This document shows positions 9,481 to 20,996 of a DNA stretch of 64,000 bases, piece by piece. The notes beneath the pieces are model-generated. The model saw nothing but the letters and a program-made list of their open reading frames with translations, was not told where the DNA came from and made no database searches. Numbering within the stretch: the first letter of the stretch is position 1; each line of letters starts with the position of its first letter. Both the position numbers and the translations under genes were made by a program. The DNA is from Lunularia cruciata. Lineage: Eukaryota; Streptophyta; Marchantiopsida; Lunulariales; Lunulariaceae. The stretch is taken from positions 23,932,001-23,996,000 of the forward strand of contig OX419760.1 of assembly GCA_948567375.1 (NCBI GenBank). The letters are read 5' to 3'.

Positions 9481-10778
9481 GGTGTTGCCTATCAGGTGCA
9501 TCTTATATTGCTCTACCAAACCAAGGCTCACAAGCAAGTCAAATAGTTCAAGTCCATAGCTTGACCTAACACTGATGCTTGGATGCCTCTATTAGAACAA
9601 TGGTAATGCCGGTGCAAAAACTCATTGCTTGCTCTCTCCCATCAACATTGCCAACTACTATAAATGTGAGTCCTAAAAAAAGTCCAAGACCTCACTCTCA
9701 AAAAGCATGGGAGCATGGGAAACTCATAAGTGTGGGAAAAGCAACTTTGGGCTATCCAACTAGGTTCACCATTGCCATAGATGACCTATCAGCCACTACC
9801 TCCATATGAGATTGACGTCTAACATCCAAGATGTCATCAACAATGAGGTAGTCTAGTTGTTGAATCCTATTATTAGCATGCTATAGAACCTCTTTGGGTA
9901 AGAGGTTTTTCCACCAAAGACAAAGATAATGAGCCTGTGATCCCACTCTAACTACATCCAACAACATGACAAGCCCTATCCAAGAATGGACTTGATGTGT
10001 ACTCACCACCAACCGAATGCAAGAATCACCAATCAAATGGATGTTATCCAAAATGTAAGTTGGAGAAATAGACTAATGAACTTGGAGATGTTGTAGTATC
10101 CGTAACATCTCCCAAAACACACTAGAACATGGATCCTAAACCCAAACCTTGGCTAGTATGTGTATGTCCTTAACATAGCCATCTGGAAATCACCAAATGA
10201 ATAGGACCATGTCTCTCTAGATCTTGTGCTTCCATCAAGGAAGTATTTGCTGGTAGGGTCTTTTAGTAACCCTTGGCTACTGATGTCTGAAATAACTCAA
10301 GATATTGATTAGCCAAGTGTATCACATGATGTAGAGAGACTTTATGAGTGGTCTCATCTCTCTCCACATACAAGTACCTCTATACTCATATACCCGCTTG
10401 TAGTATTGTAGTTAGTCCAATGCTAATCCCATTGAATAACTCTAATAGACATACTCTCTCTATTAGATATTGCCAAGCAATGAATGTGGTATCCAAAATT
10501 GTCAAGGTAATTGACTCTGGAGGCTCATCCTCACATTGCTCTCCTGGTGGTACAAAGGCTCTACTCCAAGCTTGTTGCACCAGCTAATTTGCATGTTGTT
10601 GTAATGCCTCCTCTAAACTCCATACTGAAACATCCAAGGTGGATAGAACAATCCTACTTGTGCTCCAAATCCAAGTGATCTCCTTTGGTACTGGAGTATC
10701 TTTTGCATGAGTGTTCCCCTCCAATAAGTCACCAATCCAAGTAACAGAACCATTGAAAATTGAAACCAATGCCGCCAT
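9481..10778 (-). pseudogene. A2 cytosine methyltransferase domain (decayed)
   Basis: Independent copy of the A1 methyltransferase. Motif I reads CLLELFNGIS (near 10460). GPIHLVIS is kept, but the catalytic site reads Leu-Cys-stop instead of Pro-Cys-Gln (minus strand, about 10171-10179). The motif VIII region reads AHYLCLWW (about 9905-9930). It lies between A2 protease and RT sequence exactly as in A1, which shows that the domain belongs to the element and is not a chance insertion in A1. Inactive. Confidence 0.83.
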
Positions 10779-10829
10779 GGTCCTAGATTGTAGTGAGCCA
10801 AGACTACCACTATTGAAACATACTGGTAG

Positions 10830-11195
10830 TGTAACAATACGGAGTTTAGCAATGAAATTAGTATGGCCAACAAAGTAGTAAACAAGATAAATTAGCCTAG
10901 AATATTCAAGAAATATCTAGGAAGCTTCTTGGGAAGTTTCCCGGCTAGCTTAGCTTGCACGCCAAATAAGGGACTTCTAAAAGGAAGCTCCTTGAGAAGC
11001 TTCCCAAATAACTTGGCTTGCATTCCAAGAAAGCAGCTCAAGGAAGCTTCTTGAGAAGCTTCTCAAGAGCCTTATAGGATCCCTATAAATATAAGAGCTA
11101 AAGCTCATGCTAGGCATTTGGAGTTTATCCACATTCAAGTGTTCCAATATGATCTTCCATTCTCCTATTTCTCTCCTCGATCTTGGAATTTTATA
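10830..11195 (+). repeat. Solo LTR of family C (TSD GGTAG)
   Basis: 366 bp starting TGTAACAATA and ending TTATA (the usual CA apparently mutated to TA), flanked by a perfect 5-bp duplication GGTAG at 10825-10829 and 11196-11200. A1 carries the uninterrupted target (about 2010-2020), a natural empty site. It contains four GAAGCTTC and one GAAGTTTC between 10921 and 11062, just upstream of a TATA box at 11083-11093. No internal element sequence remains. Confidence 0.93.
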
Positions 11196-11661
11196 GGTAG
11201 GCAACATGCTTGTCCTTCACCTAACTACCAACCTAGTCTATAGGAGGCTATCTCCTCCCAATAGTCATATTGAAACCCATGGGGTATAACACTACTCCCC
11301 CAAGTAACACATCATATGACTCAACTACGGTCACAATGGCCTAAGCTCTCACCATTGAGCTATCAATTGGATGACCAAGCTGAATATCTAAACAACAAGC
11401 TCTCCACATGTGATGTATTATGTAGAACCACTCCCTAGAGATGTCTGGATCTCAAATGAACACCTCTCAACATTGGCCTTCCCTAGGTCTAGACCAACAA
11501 CTATAGCCTTCTCCAACATAAGGGGCTATGCACCAAATTCTAGAAAGACCCTCTATGGTGTATAGACCTTCCCTAAAGGTCACACCAACAAAAAAATCCC
11601 CCTTTGGTTATCTAACAAGAAAACTCCAAGTGTAAATTGCGCTCACTCAAAGGCTGGTCTG

Positions 11662-12351
11662 TGAGCCGGCCTATCTCTCACTCAAGATGAACCTCTGATG
11701 ACTATTATGGTAGTGCACCATGGACTAAGAAGTCAAAGAACCCCAACTCCATCATACTCCTCCAAGGCTAACACTCCAAGGCTCAAGACATTGCTCACTA
11801 GAGAACTCAATGAGAGAGAGATAGTTGCAAATGAAAGGATGATGAGTACCTCCTCACTCCTTATTTATATACTTGTGAAACAATTATGTACCAAAGTTAC
11901 TAATTACTATAGCAACTCAAGTTACTAGACTAAAAGTCAAGTAAAGTCAAAAAGTAGAAAGGAATATCCATTCACATAGGTACATTCCCCTAAGCATATG
12001 GTCTTATCTTGACCCAACCACTAAGTCAAGGATTCCTTCACATGGGCTATCTTTAGACTAAAGAAGAATCCAAAACAAAAAGGCTTGCGGGCCCAAGAGT
12101 TCTCAACTCTTTCCTCAAAGCCAAACACCTAGGAATAATACCAAGTCAACACACTAAAATCCAAAATAGTGGTGCTCATCTTTTCTACTTCCTCTAAAAT
12201 AAGGTCCCTTCTATCTTAGCTATGACTAACTTTAGCTAACCGTGACTAATATAGAACCATCCTTTATCTCTATATAAATTATATCTCTTAAGTACTTGTA
12301 ACACCAAGCTAAATATCACAATACCACACACATGCACTAATGGGTGTTATA
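11662..12351. mobile_element. Element D, 690-bp LTR-like insertion
   Basis: Starts TGAGCCGG and ends GTTATA (ancestral end probably TTACA, as in the second D copy at 16759), flanked by GTCTG and GTCTA, a 5-bp duplication with one change. A1 shows the empty site. No coding capacity is seen. TG...CA-like ends and 5-bp duplication suggest a solo LTR of a family otherwise absent here. AT-rich TATA-like stretches occur near 11868 and 12275. Confidence 0.75.
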
Positions 12352-12960
12352 GTCTAGCTGGTAATTCCTCCAATCTAGCCATTTTTGCCTACCATAAACC
12401 ATAAACCATTGGTTGCTTAGTGGATCCCATGCTCTTCAACCAAGTTATCTCCACTATCACCCACCTTCGCTCTAGAAGCAAGAACCACATCATCCCTACT
12501 CTCAAAAAGCATGGTAGCCAACCAAAACACTAGAGTTGAGTCAATTCTCATTGTAAACATGTCATTGGTTGAGAATAATGGAAAGTGCATGATCAACTAA
12601 ACTGCCCTCATTGTCAAGCTAGACTCAATTGATGTAGTAGTAGGTGGTTGACTAGTAGGTAATCCATCATGCCCTCCATCACCACCTACCACACCTGCAC
12701 TAAGACATCAAGGAGCCATGGATGTCATTTGTAGTGCCTTAGAGAGTGTAAAAGACTGGGGAAGGCTGATTTGTCTACTAGCCTCTTCTCTTTGTGTTCT
12801 AGCTCCATTGATGCTCCTTTAGGCCCTAGAGCATGTACTGCACTCCTAGTCACTATGGCAGATGCATCCACTTGTGCTACTCCACACATGAAGTCCAAGT
12901 CTTTATCACCAACATATGAGGTGGAAGCTCCAACACCCAAATTTGAACTCCTCTAAGTGA

Positions 12961-14669
12961 TGGCCATGCTAGCCAATTTCTGCCCCACTTGCTCAATGCA
13001 AGTAGCCATGCATATATCTAAAGTAAGGCAGGTATTGCACTCCTACAAGGGGTCGATCATGTACTACCACCTCATCCTCCATGACTTGGAGCTCCTCTAG
13101 CACTTGCCATAGCAACCTACCACTCCATAACTCCACATGTAGGTCAAAGCATTGGTCACTAGTATAAATAAATTTGTGGCAATGCTCACATTATCTTTGT
13201 GCTGGTTGTGATGCACAAGTGGTATCAGGTCTATTGCCCTAAGTGCACTCTCTCCTATGGTGAGGTCCTCCACAAGTCCAACAAGCAACAACACCACTCA
13301 CAAGTTGCTATTGACCCAAAAATGAAGGTAAGGGTCAGGCTACACTAGGCACTCCACTTGCTCCATACGATTTGGGTTGTTTATCTTGTCCTCAAAAGCC
13401 AACTCCACTCTAGAAGAAGTAATAATTGTGGATGAGATCTCCCTACCAATCCAAATGTCAACACTCTACTCCACCATATTGAGTTCAATGCGCTTAGCCA
13501 AACCAAAGACCATTACCAAAGTAGACAAAGTAGCTTGTGAAAATGTAACATCATGGACTCTATATCACAACTCCTTGTCTAATATCTCATACTAAAACTG
13601 GACTGCCTGGGCCTCAATAATTCCTTGATTGAAATTGATCAGCTATCTCATGCAAGTGTATGCCTCATGTAGGCTCTCTCTAGCCTTTTGTTTGAACTCC
13701 TACAAGCTCCTCAGCTTGTCAATTTGCACTACTTGGTAATTTTGCCTCAAACACTAGAATAAATCTACTATGGGGTTAAACCTTAGTATTACACCACCTT
13801 TTGTAGTAGTACCTCCACTTTTAGTAGCACTATCTCTAGCTAGTGCACCACTACTAGCTCCACCAACACTACTAGAGCTATAACTTGTGGGCATTGCCAA
13901 TCTACCCTTAAAAATTGAGCTTGAAATGATGGAGATATGATTTGGAGACCAATACTATCTCCATTGTTCAATCTCCTCCAAGTGAGCTTTCCTAAACTCA
14001 TGGTAGTCATCCATTGATAGACCTTCCAAGTGTTGAAACAACCCCTTCCATGCCATGAAGGGTGTGAACAAAGTTAGGTTTTGCATCTACTACAGATTAC
14101 ATCAACTATTAAACTCTTAGATGAAGTCATCCAACTCAATGGTACCTACTATACTAGAGTAATGCTTGGGCCTTTGGAGACCCCATAAATCTCATCCATA
14201 TCCCACAAACAATGGTGCAAACACACCAAGTGCATTATCAACTCGATCAGCTATTGTGTCAAACTCCAACTCAGAGTCAATCTCCTTTCTCATTGGGACT
14301 TGAGATATAGGCTAATATCAAGCACCACTCCAAGTAAACCTATTGCGTATTGCAACGCTAACTCCTCTAGAATCCCCAAAGAATTCCATCATGACATAGT
14401 AACCAAAAACTACAACCTATAATTGTAAACACCATAAGTACCCCATCAAGTGCCAACACCACCAACCAAAAGCCCCCCACTAATGTAGCTCTAACTATAA
14501 CAACCACATGAGGAGAAAGGGTAACTTGTAACTTGCCATCATAATATGCATGGTCTATAGGTCATCACTTCCTACCTCACCAAAGAGAAACATAGGTAGT
14601 CTGATTGGTCATCCCTCTAGCCTTACTATTGAGAGCACACCAAAGCACCAATGCTCTAAAGTCAGGGCA
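12961..14669 (-). pseudogene. A2 gag
   Basis: Homologous to A1 1-900 plus the N-terminal part not present in A1. First zinc knuckle CWTCGGPHHRREC is intact (about 13270-13230). The second, CEHCHKFIYTSDQC, has His replaced by Tyr. Stops include a TAG at the same codon as A1 174. N-terminal sequence is poorly conserved and ends at the inserted B solo LTR. Confidence 0.78.
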
Positions 14670-15410
14670 TGTAATCCTCCGAGGACAAGAGAAGAGAGAA
14701 AATACAGATTGCACACTCAAACATTCGACGCCCCAAGGGAGCACCTTCTCTTTATATATATAGACAAAGAGGATCTCCTCCAAGGAAGCTCCACCATAGG
14801 ATTAGGGACACAGATAGGTGACATGTCAGCAAGCTCCACCCTTGGATTACTTACTTGGATGGGTGACATGTCTGGTCTAGGTCCTATCTGGTTGGTCAAA
14901 CGAGCTTTGACCGGAGGGAATCTTTTAGGGAATCTTCCTGTAGGAATCTCAAAATCACATGAGTAAGGTACCGTTGGAAAGCTCTTGACGAGAAAAACTA
15001 AGGGGGGAGGGAAGGCCAGCCTTTCCTCCATTGGGGGGAGAATTTGCACATTTTCAAGGCCTAATTCATCCGTTTAGGCCTCCGAAATTGCCTTCAAAGA
15101 TTTCAGGCATATTTCGGTTCCTACTCTATTAGTAGAAGTCCTCTTTTGGTGATACCTATTTCTGATCTGTTTAGTCCATCATGTGTAACATCCTTCCAGA
15201 TGTTACCAAACCAATTCTCACCTTTAAATCATATGTCTAGCTATTGGTTCCAAGGTTCTCAAGTATATTTCGGTTTTTGCCCTATTAGTAGAAGTACTCT
15301 TTTGGTGATACTTCTATCTGATATATTTTGACCATCATGTATAACATCATTCTAGATGTTACCAAACCGAATTTCACATCTAGATCATATGGCTAACCCT
15401 TGGTATTACA
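14670..15410 (-). repeat. Solo LTR of family B (TSD GGGCA/AGGCA)
   Basis: 741 bp, reverse complement of the B1 LTR: plus-strand left end TGTAATCCTCCGAGG, right end CTTGGTATTACA. Flanks GGGCA (14665-14669) and AGGCA (15411-15415) match at four of five bases. No internal element sequence, so probably left by LTR-LTR recombination. Inserted in the A2 gag/leader region. Confidence 0.92.
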
Positions 15411-16047
15411 AGGCACCTCACATAAACATGGTGCACAAATAAGAGTAGAGAATGGAGGGCATTCAATCATAGGAAATTTAAACAAAAAGACTCTATCTCA
15501 TAAATAAACACTAGATTGACTCTGCCACCATTTGGCATTTGACGTGATAAGAGTTATCTATCTACTTTGTGAGCTATGAGGATCATCAAGAATAAGATGA
15601 AACTTTCTCTTACCAAAATTTGACATAAATCCTTCACAAAATCTTACATAAAATTTGACATAAAATCTAACATAAAATCTGACATAGATCCCTAGAGATA
15701 GCCGGCCGCTAAATCCTCCACTAACTCGCCACTTGAGTCAAGTTGATAGGATGGGGATCTTCAAATCTTTAATTTGTGGGAAGTGGTCCTTCTTTCACCT
15801 TCAATTTTGCCTTTTGAGCTCAATTTGTACCAAAGTGGTCCTTCTTTCACCTCTTGAGCTCAAAACAAACACTACCACTTGAAATTGACTCCCTCTAGCT
15901 CCAAATTTAGCAAGCGCTTTTGCACATGATCACTCTCAAGGAAACCTAAACTACATGATCAAGGTACCATGATCCACCGCTCCTGGAGATACTACCATTA
16001 CCCTCAATTCTTACACTTGATTTCCCCTTGACTCTCACTTCTTTGAT
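15411..16047 (-). other. A2 leader between 5' LTR and gag
   Basis: Continuation of A2 beyond the B solo LTR. Non-coding in what I can read. A primer-binding site next to the LTR end at 16048 is not clear; a stretch near 15995-16010 (TGGTAGTATCTCC on the minus strand) resembles the initiator-Met site weakly. A repeated phrase, AAGTGGTCCTTCTTTCACCT, occurs twice (about 15781-15860). Confidence 0.45.
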
Positions 16048-16494
16048 GTAATGAGTTTGTTCACAACTCAAATCACACTAAATCAGATCAATACTTGATT
16101 TGTCACTCAATAATTTGTGAACAATTGGGCACTATTACAATCAACAATACCTACTCTAGCTAAGAGACTCTAGGTGACGCTTGCCAACTTTCTATCTACT
16201 CTAGCCATGAAGTCAAAAGCTCAACATCAAAGAAGTGAGCTCTCTAGAGCTGCACTTCCAAGGTATACCTTTGATTTTGACTTGGATCTCCAAACTTGAC
16301 GATCTTGTTGATAGCACACCCAACAATGTGAATGGTGTAATTGATGATGGGCCCCACCATGTAGTTAGTACTCCAAATAGGAAATTTGACCGTCAACAAG
16401 TAGTCTATGAGTAATTGCCAAAATACCTCTAACTACTAACATTACTACTCCAAAGTCCAAACAATCTAGGTGCAAAGGTACAAATAGCATGACA
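16048..16494 (-). repeat. A2 5' LTR (core form)
   Basis: Minus strand starts TGTCATGC and ends CTCATTACA, homologous to the core of the A1 and A3 LTRs. The 107-bp repeat that brackets the A1 and A3 cores is absent on both sides. It abuts a fragment of element D at 16495, suggesting insertion into D. No TSD can be tested because the other end of A2 is outside the window. Confidence 0.7.
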
Positions 16495-16759
16495 CTTGTG
16501 GGTCCAAGACTTCTCAACTCTTTCTTCCAAGTCAAACACTTAGGAATAATACAAATTAAATACATTAGAATCCAATATAGTGGTGCTTATCTTTTCCTCT
16601 TCCTCTAAAGAAAGGTCACCTTTATCTTAGCTATGACAAACTTTAGCTAATCATGACTAATCTAGATCTATCTTTTATCTCTATTTAAAAAATATCTCTC
16701 AAGTACTTGTAATACCAAACTAAATATCACAAAAGTACATACATGCACAATGGTTGTTA
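16495..16759. repeat. Fragment of element D
   Basis: Matches the right-hand part of element D (about 12090-12351) with many transitions, ending in GTTGTTACA. Its left part is missing at the A2 LTR junction. Confidence 0.75.
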
Positions 16760-18126
16760 CATGACATGCTCTTAAGTAGAAATAGATGCCATGAAGTTTT
16801 GCCATGCAATTGTTTGTAGTGTGGTGTAAGACCTTGTAGTGTATCTTTGATAAGCAGATTTAGACCAATTACAACCTTTGTAAAGGCAAGTTGATCCACC
16901 AACCTCTTGATGTGGTTAACATTATTGTTAATTCACATTTAGCTTTACTTAACCATATTAAACCATTATAGTAATTCCAATTTCATAGCCTTTGTTCCTA
17001 ATTGAAACAAATTGGTCAGAGCATCCCAATCTATCTTGGGAGAAGTGAGCTCTTGAATATGACCTATCATTAATGATGAAATACACAATGCAATGTAATG
17101 GAGTGCTTGAAATGATATACACACTCATCTACATATGTTTCTAATGTTGCATCACCCCTAGTCACTATTGGTTCTATCTACTCTTTTGTGATAAGACTCC
17201 ATAGTCCTTGACCCCATAGGAATATTTACATGCATAATTTCCAAATTCTCCAATTGAGCTTGTTGAGCCTCTCTCTAATGATCATACTGACATACTCTGC
17301 AATTGTTACAATCCAAAATTGTAGCAACTATACTCACATGAACAATCAAGAAATGCACCATAAATCAAGTGGGTCAACAATATGGACCAAATGAGTAATT
17401 CTTATATCAAGGAGAAATGTACAATTTGATCCATAAAGTCCAAAAAACATTGTTTCTTGAAAGTGACCTTACATAGTAATGTAGTAGAAAAATGTGTGAT
17501 AGCTTTGATTGACATGAAATTTTCCACAATGATAGAATTACCAATTGTAGATTCAACCAAAGGCTTGTCTTGAACTTCATCAAAAGTACACTATAGCCTC
17601 AAAAAATGTCATATGACTCTCCAAATTGATAGTAAAAGTTCTTATAGTGCATTGCCAATTGCAAAAAAACCTCTAAATTTGGTAGAAACCTGGTTTTTTA
17701 CCAAATTTGGTATTGTAAACAAGACATGTTTATGTTTTGGGGCACATTACATTTGGGCAAAATTGAGATCTTGACTTCCAAAATTGCAATTTTAGATCAA
17801 AATGGTGGAATTAGTGACTCTAATTGCATCAATGGAATCCTTAAACTCTCCAATTGCTCTTACTTATTTTTCTTCAAGTGCACATATGCTTACTCAACCT
17901 CTCATCCACTCTAATACCATGGCAAAGAACATAAGGACTCAACAAACACTCCAAGACAATTCATAGTGGATCATGAGAGAGAGAGTGCACAAAAAAGATA
18001 AGCATGAATTAATGAGAGAGTGTACTCTTCTCATGTATATATAGTACACATGTGTATCATAAATCATAAGAGAACTATATATTGAGAACTAAGTCACTAA
18101 CCAAGTCATTATGAGCTTGGGATGGT
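16760..18126. other. Intergenic, no recognisable gene
   Basis: AT-rich DNA without a convincing open frame. A stretch around 17100-17300 on the minus strand can be read weakly as retroelement gag-like helix, but stops are too frequent to support a call. Confidence 0.4.
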
Positions 18127-19060
18127 ATCAACAAAACAAGTATCAATAGTTTTAAGATCAATGCTTATAAAGACCTGAAGAAGCTAGAAGTCACAAGATA
18201 TATCATGCAATTGTTTTGAGCTCAAAGAACTACATTTTTAACTATCAATCAGGCCATCTTCCTTAAGGAGAATATTGATTGGGCCAAACTATTCTATCAT
18301 TACATATAAAAGATGGTAGAGATGGTTTTGGATTCATGACCCATCTACATAGTCCCTTTTGTTGTAAATTTCTATGTGCCTATGAAGCTACTCATTGAGG
18401 AAGAGAGAGTATTCTTTGAAGATCATTTCTCCTTGTTGGATACTTATGGTAATTTTTCAAGTGGGTGAGAACAACTCAGCAAAATTAAAGAAGAAGATAA
18501 GTGTTTCACTCAAACTTGAACAAATATCCACATTAGACAAAGAAAAATTTGTGGAACTAATTAATGTCTCCAATCCTAAGAAGAAGAAGAAGAAGAAGAA
18601 GCATGTCTTGCATGTCATACAATTTTTTTGTAAAGAAGATGCATTCTACCTTGTATAATGAGCAAACCAACTATGAGGCTCTTTAACCAAAGTTAGATCA
18701 TGTCAAAGTGGATTTTGGTCTTGCTAGTAGAGAGAATAAGAAGAAGATTGAGAGCATTTTGAAATTACAAAGTGAGAAAGAATTGTTGAATTAAGAGTTG
18801 ATCAAAGCTAAGGAAGATTTCTAGATGATGAAACTAGATACAAAGGCTATCATTAAGGATATTCAAATGAATAATTATGAGAATTCATGTATAATTGATA
18901 CAATAAACAAAAAGCTAATAGGTACAAAAGTACAACAATATGAAATATAAAACTGGCTTAACATTGATCAAGACCTATATGAGGCTTTTGAAAGAAAGAC
19001 GAGAAATTAAAGAAGTCATATGAAGTTGAGGATGACCATTAGGTATTTTAGTAGCTTTTA
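18127..19060 (+). pseudogene. Unidentified degenerate coding remnant with coiled coil
   Basis: From 18127 to 18479 one frame gives a protein-like sequence (YKDLKKLEVTRYIMQLF, then LKENIDWAKLFYHYI, then FVVNFYVPMKLLIEEE) with only three stops. A frameshift near 18470 leads into a charged segment with a polylysine run from an (AAG)n tract (18577-18601). After 18657 a long Lys/Glu-rich coiled-coil-like segment follows with scattered stops. I do not recognise the family. It could be a captured host gene or gag of an undescribed element; no RT or LTR is visible beside it. Confidence 0.4.
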
Positions 19061-20023
19061 TGACTCTTGAGTGTCCTTGGTTATTTAAGCAAGACATTTT
19101 ATATGCTTTGGATTCAAACCTATACAAGGTGAATAAGTGAAAAGTGCAAGCTACTCATTACTTTCTAAAATTCTAGTATAGTCTTGTCTCTTATATATAT
19201 ACAAGACTTATTAAATCTTCATTTGTAAGTTATTGAATGCATTGTGTGTTTGGTCCTTGGTGTTTGTAATAGACTTCAATAGAGCAATATAGTGATTTAG
19301 TTTCAAACATGATGGTATTGATAATAACCAAAGCCCTCATATACAAAGATCTTGAACTTTGGCTGAACTATAGTTCATGTGAAGACCAATTTAGGTACCT
19401 TGTGCCTTTGAGGAAAGATAGAACACTTTTTTGCACTATGTATAGTATCTTTCAACCCTTAACTTGATTTGAAATCTTTGGGATGAACCCACATTATCAT
19501 GGTTTTCATGTTTATTCTTTGTGATTGTAAGTTCCTTAATTTAGTTTCTCTTGTAAGGCACATTTATTGCAACTTTGAACCCTTTTGGGACTTCTCTTTG
19601 CCCAAGAGGTTAAACAAATAAAACTAATAGACTAATTCATGATAGTTTACTTTGTATTTGACCACTTTGGATTGTACTTTCATAACAACAACCTATTTCT
19701 TACCAAGTTCATACAATTTGACAATTACCAAGTTGTCACATAGACAAATAGTTGGTGCTGCTATCAGGGATCCATTCTTTGGAGTGGCTTGATACATGGA
19801 ACTTTCTCTATAAAAAATGAATATTTTCAAGAGTGCCAAAACTAGACTAGCCTCTTATTGAGATTGACCTCACAATTGGATACAACAAACAAATGCAAGA
19901 AAAATAATCTATGCTTGTTGAAAAGCATGGGCAAAAGGAAGGTAGGTAGAGTAATTTGCAAAAGAAAAGCACTTGCACCTTTATGCCAATACTAGTGAAT
20001 TAACTTTACTTCTTATATACCTA
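19061..20023. other. Intergenic, no recognisable gene
   Basis: AT-rich; nothing recognisable as a gene, RNA or LTR. It ends at the left LTR of C1. Confidence 0.4.
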
Positions 20024-20405
20024 TGTAAAAGACCAAGGAGAGAAGTAAGAGAATAGAATATTGAGTAGAAGATAACATTGGAACTAAAAAATGAAAGAAA
20101 CTTCGAATGCCTAGCATGAGCTTTGGCTTTGGTATTTATAGGCTACTTAGGTACAAGGTTCTCAAGAAACATCAAAGGAAGGTTCCTTCACAAAGCCTCT
20201 TTTCTTGGACTGCAAGCTAAGCTAACCATCAACTTGGCATACAAGTAACTCAACCCTTGGAAGATTCCTAGAAGCTTCTCACCCAAAGCTTCCTAGATGC
20301 TTCTTGTGTATTCTACCAAGAAGCTTCTTAGCATTTTTAGGTTATGTAAGTTCTACTTCCTTTTTTGCTATATGGAGTTGATCGTACTAGTTCCATATTA
20401 TTACA
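20024..20405 (-). repeat. C1 3' LTR
   Basis: 382 bp; plus-strand ends TGTAAAAGACC and ATTATTACA. It carries a TATA box (TATTTATAGG on the plus strand, near 20137) and several AAGCTTC-type motifs upstream of it on the minus strand, like the other C LTRs at 10830, 32866, 43459 and 50930. Confidence 0.85.
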
Positions 20406-20411
20406 TATTCT

Positions 20412-20996
20412 TATAATCCAATTAGTTAGATATATTCTCTTGAGGTGGATATTAGTTTGGTCAAATCTTGAGGGATGTTATATATGATAGTCTGAGTAGA
20501 TTAGATAAATAGCACCAAAATAATACTTCCACTAATATGGCAAAGGCCAAAAACACCCTAAAAACTTCAAAGCCAATTTTGGAAGCCTCAAAAAATGAAT
20601 GAGTGAATAAGAAAAAGTGTTGTCTTTCTCTCCTTGGTTTGTCTCATCATGAGCTTTCTAATGGTACCTCATCCATGCTTTTTTGAGCTTCTTATAGAAA
20701 GATTATCTTAAGATTCTCTATTGTCAAATTTAATTGATCAGCCAAACATGACAAGGATGGACATATCACCAATCCATGCAACTAACCTAAGGATGGAACT
20801 CATTGACATATCACCAATCTATATATTTGATCCAAGGGTAGAGCTCCTTTTGAGTAAATCCTCTTTGCTATATAATAAGTACAAGGTGTTCCTTTGGGGC
20901 ATTGGAGTATTGATGGATGAAACCTTGTGTATTTCTTGTGTTTTTTTCTTTGTGTTTCTCTTGGAGGTTCTCCTATCCTTGGAGCATTAATATTAC
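20412..20996 (+). repeat. Old B-like solo LTR
   Basis: Clearly related to the B LTR but strongly diverged: start TATAATCCAATTAG, middle CCACTAATATGGCAAAGG, end CCTTGGAGCATTAATATTA. Open frames read across it are shadows of LTR sequence. No exact flanking duplication is seen. It sits just inside the C1 3' LTR. Confidence 0.72.

Larger units (their letters stand above)
10779..12960 (-). pseudogene. A2 protease and linker remnants around inserted elements
   Basis: Homologous to A1 921-2100, split by the family C solo LTR and element D. The protease active site reads LEFGA (near 11535) in place of D-[ST]-G. Linker sequence continues at 12352-12960. Stops and indels throughout. Confidence 0.7.
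7612..16494 (-). mobile_element. Ty3/gypsy retrotransposon A2, 3' truncated and interrupted by three later insertions
   Basis: Second copy of the methyltransferase-bearing family, in reverse orientation. Reading right to left: 5' LTR (16494-16048), leader, gag, linker, protease, methyltransferase, RT and part of RNase H. It ends where A1 ends, at a point homologous to A1 position about 5270, so A1 probably inserted into it and the rest lies left of the window. Insertions inside it: family B solo LTR 14670-15410, element D 11662-12351 and family C solo LTR 10830-11195. A1 supplies the uninterrupted sequence for the last two. More decayed than A1. Confidence 0.88.
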
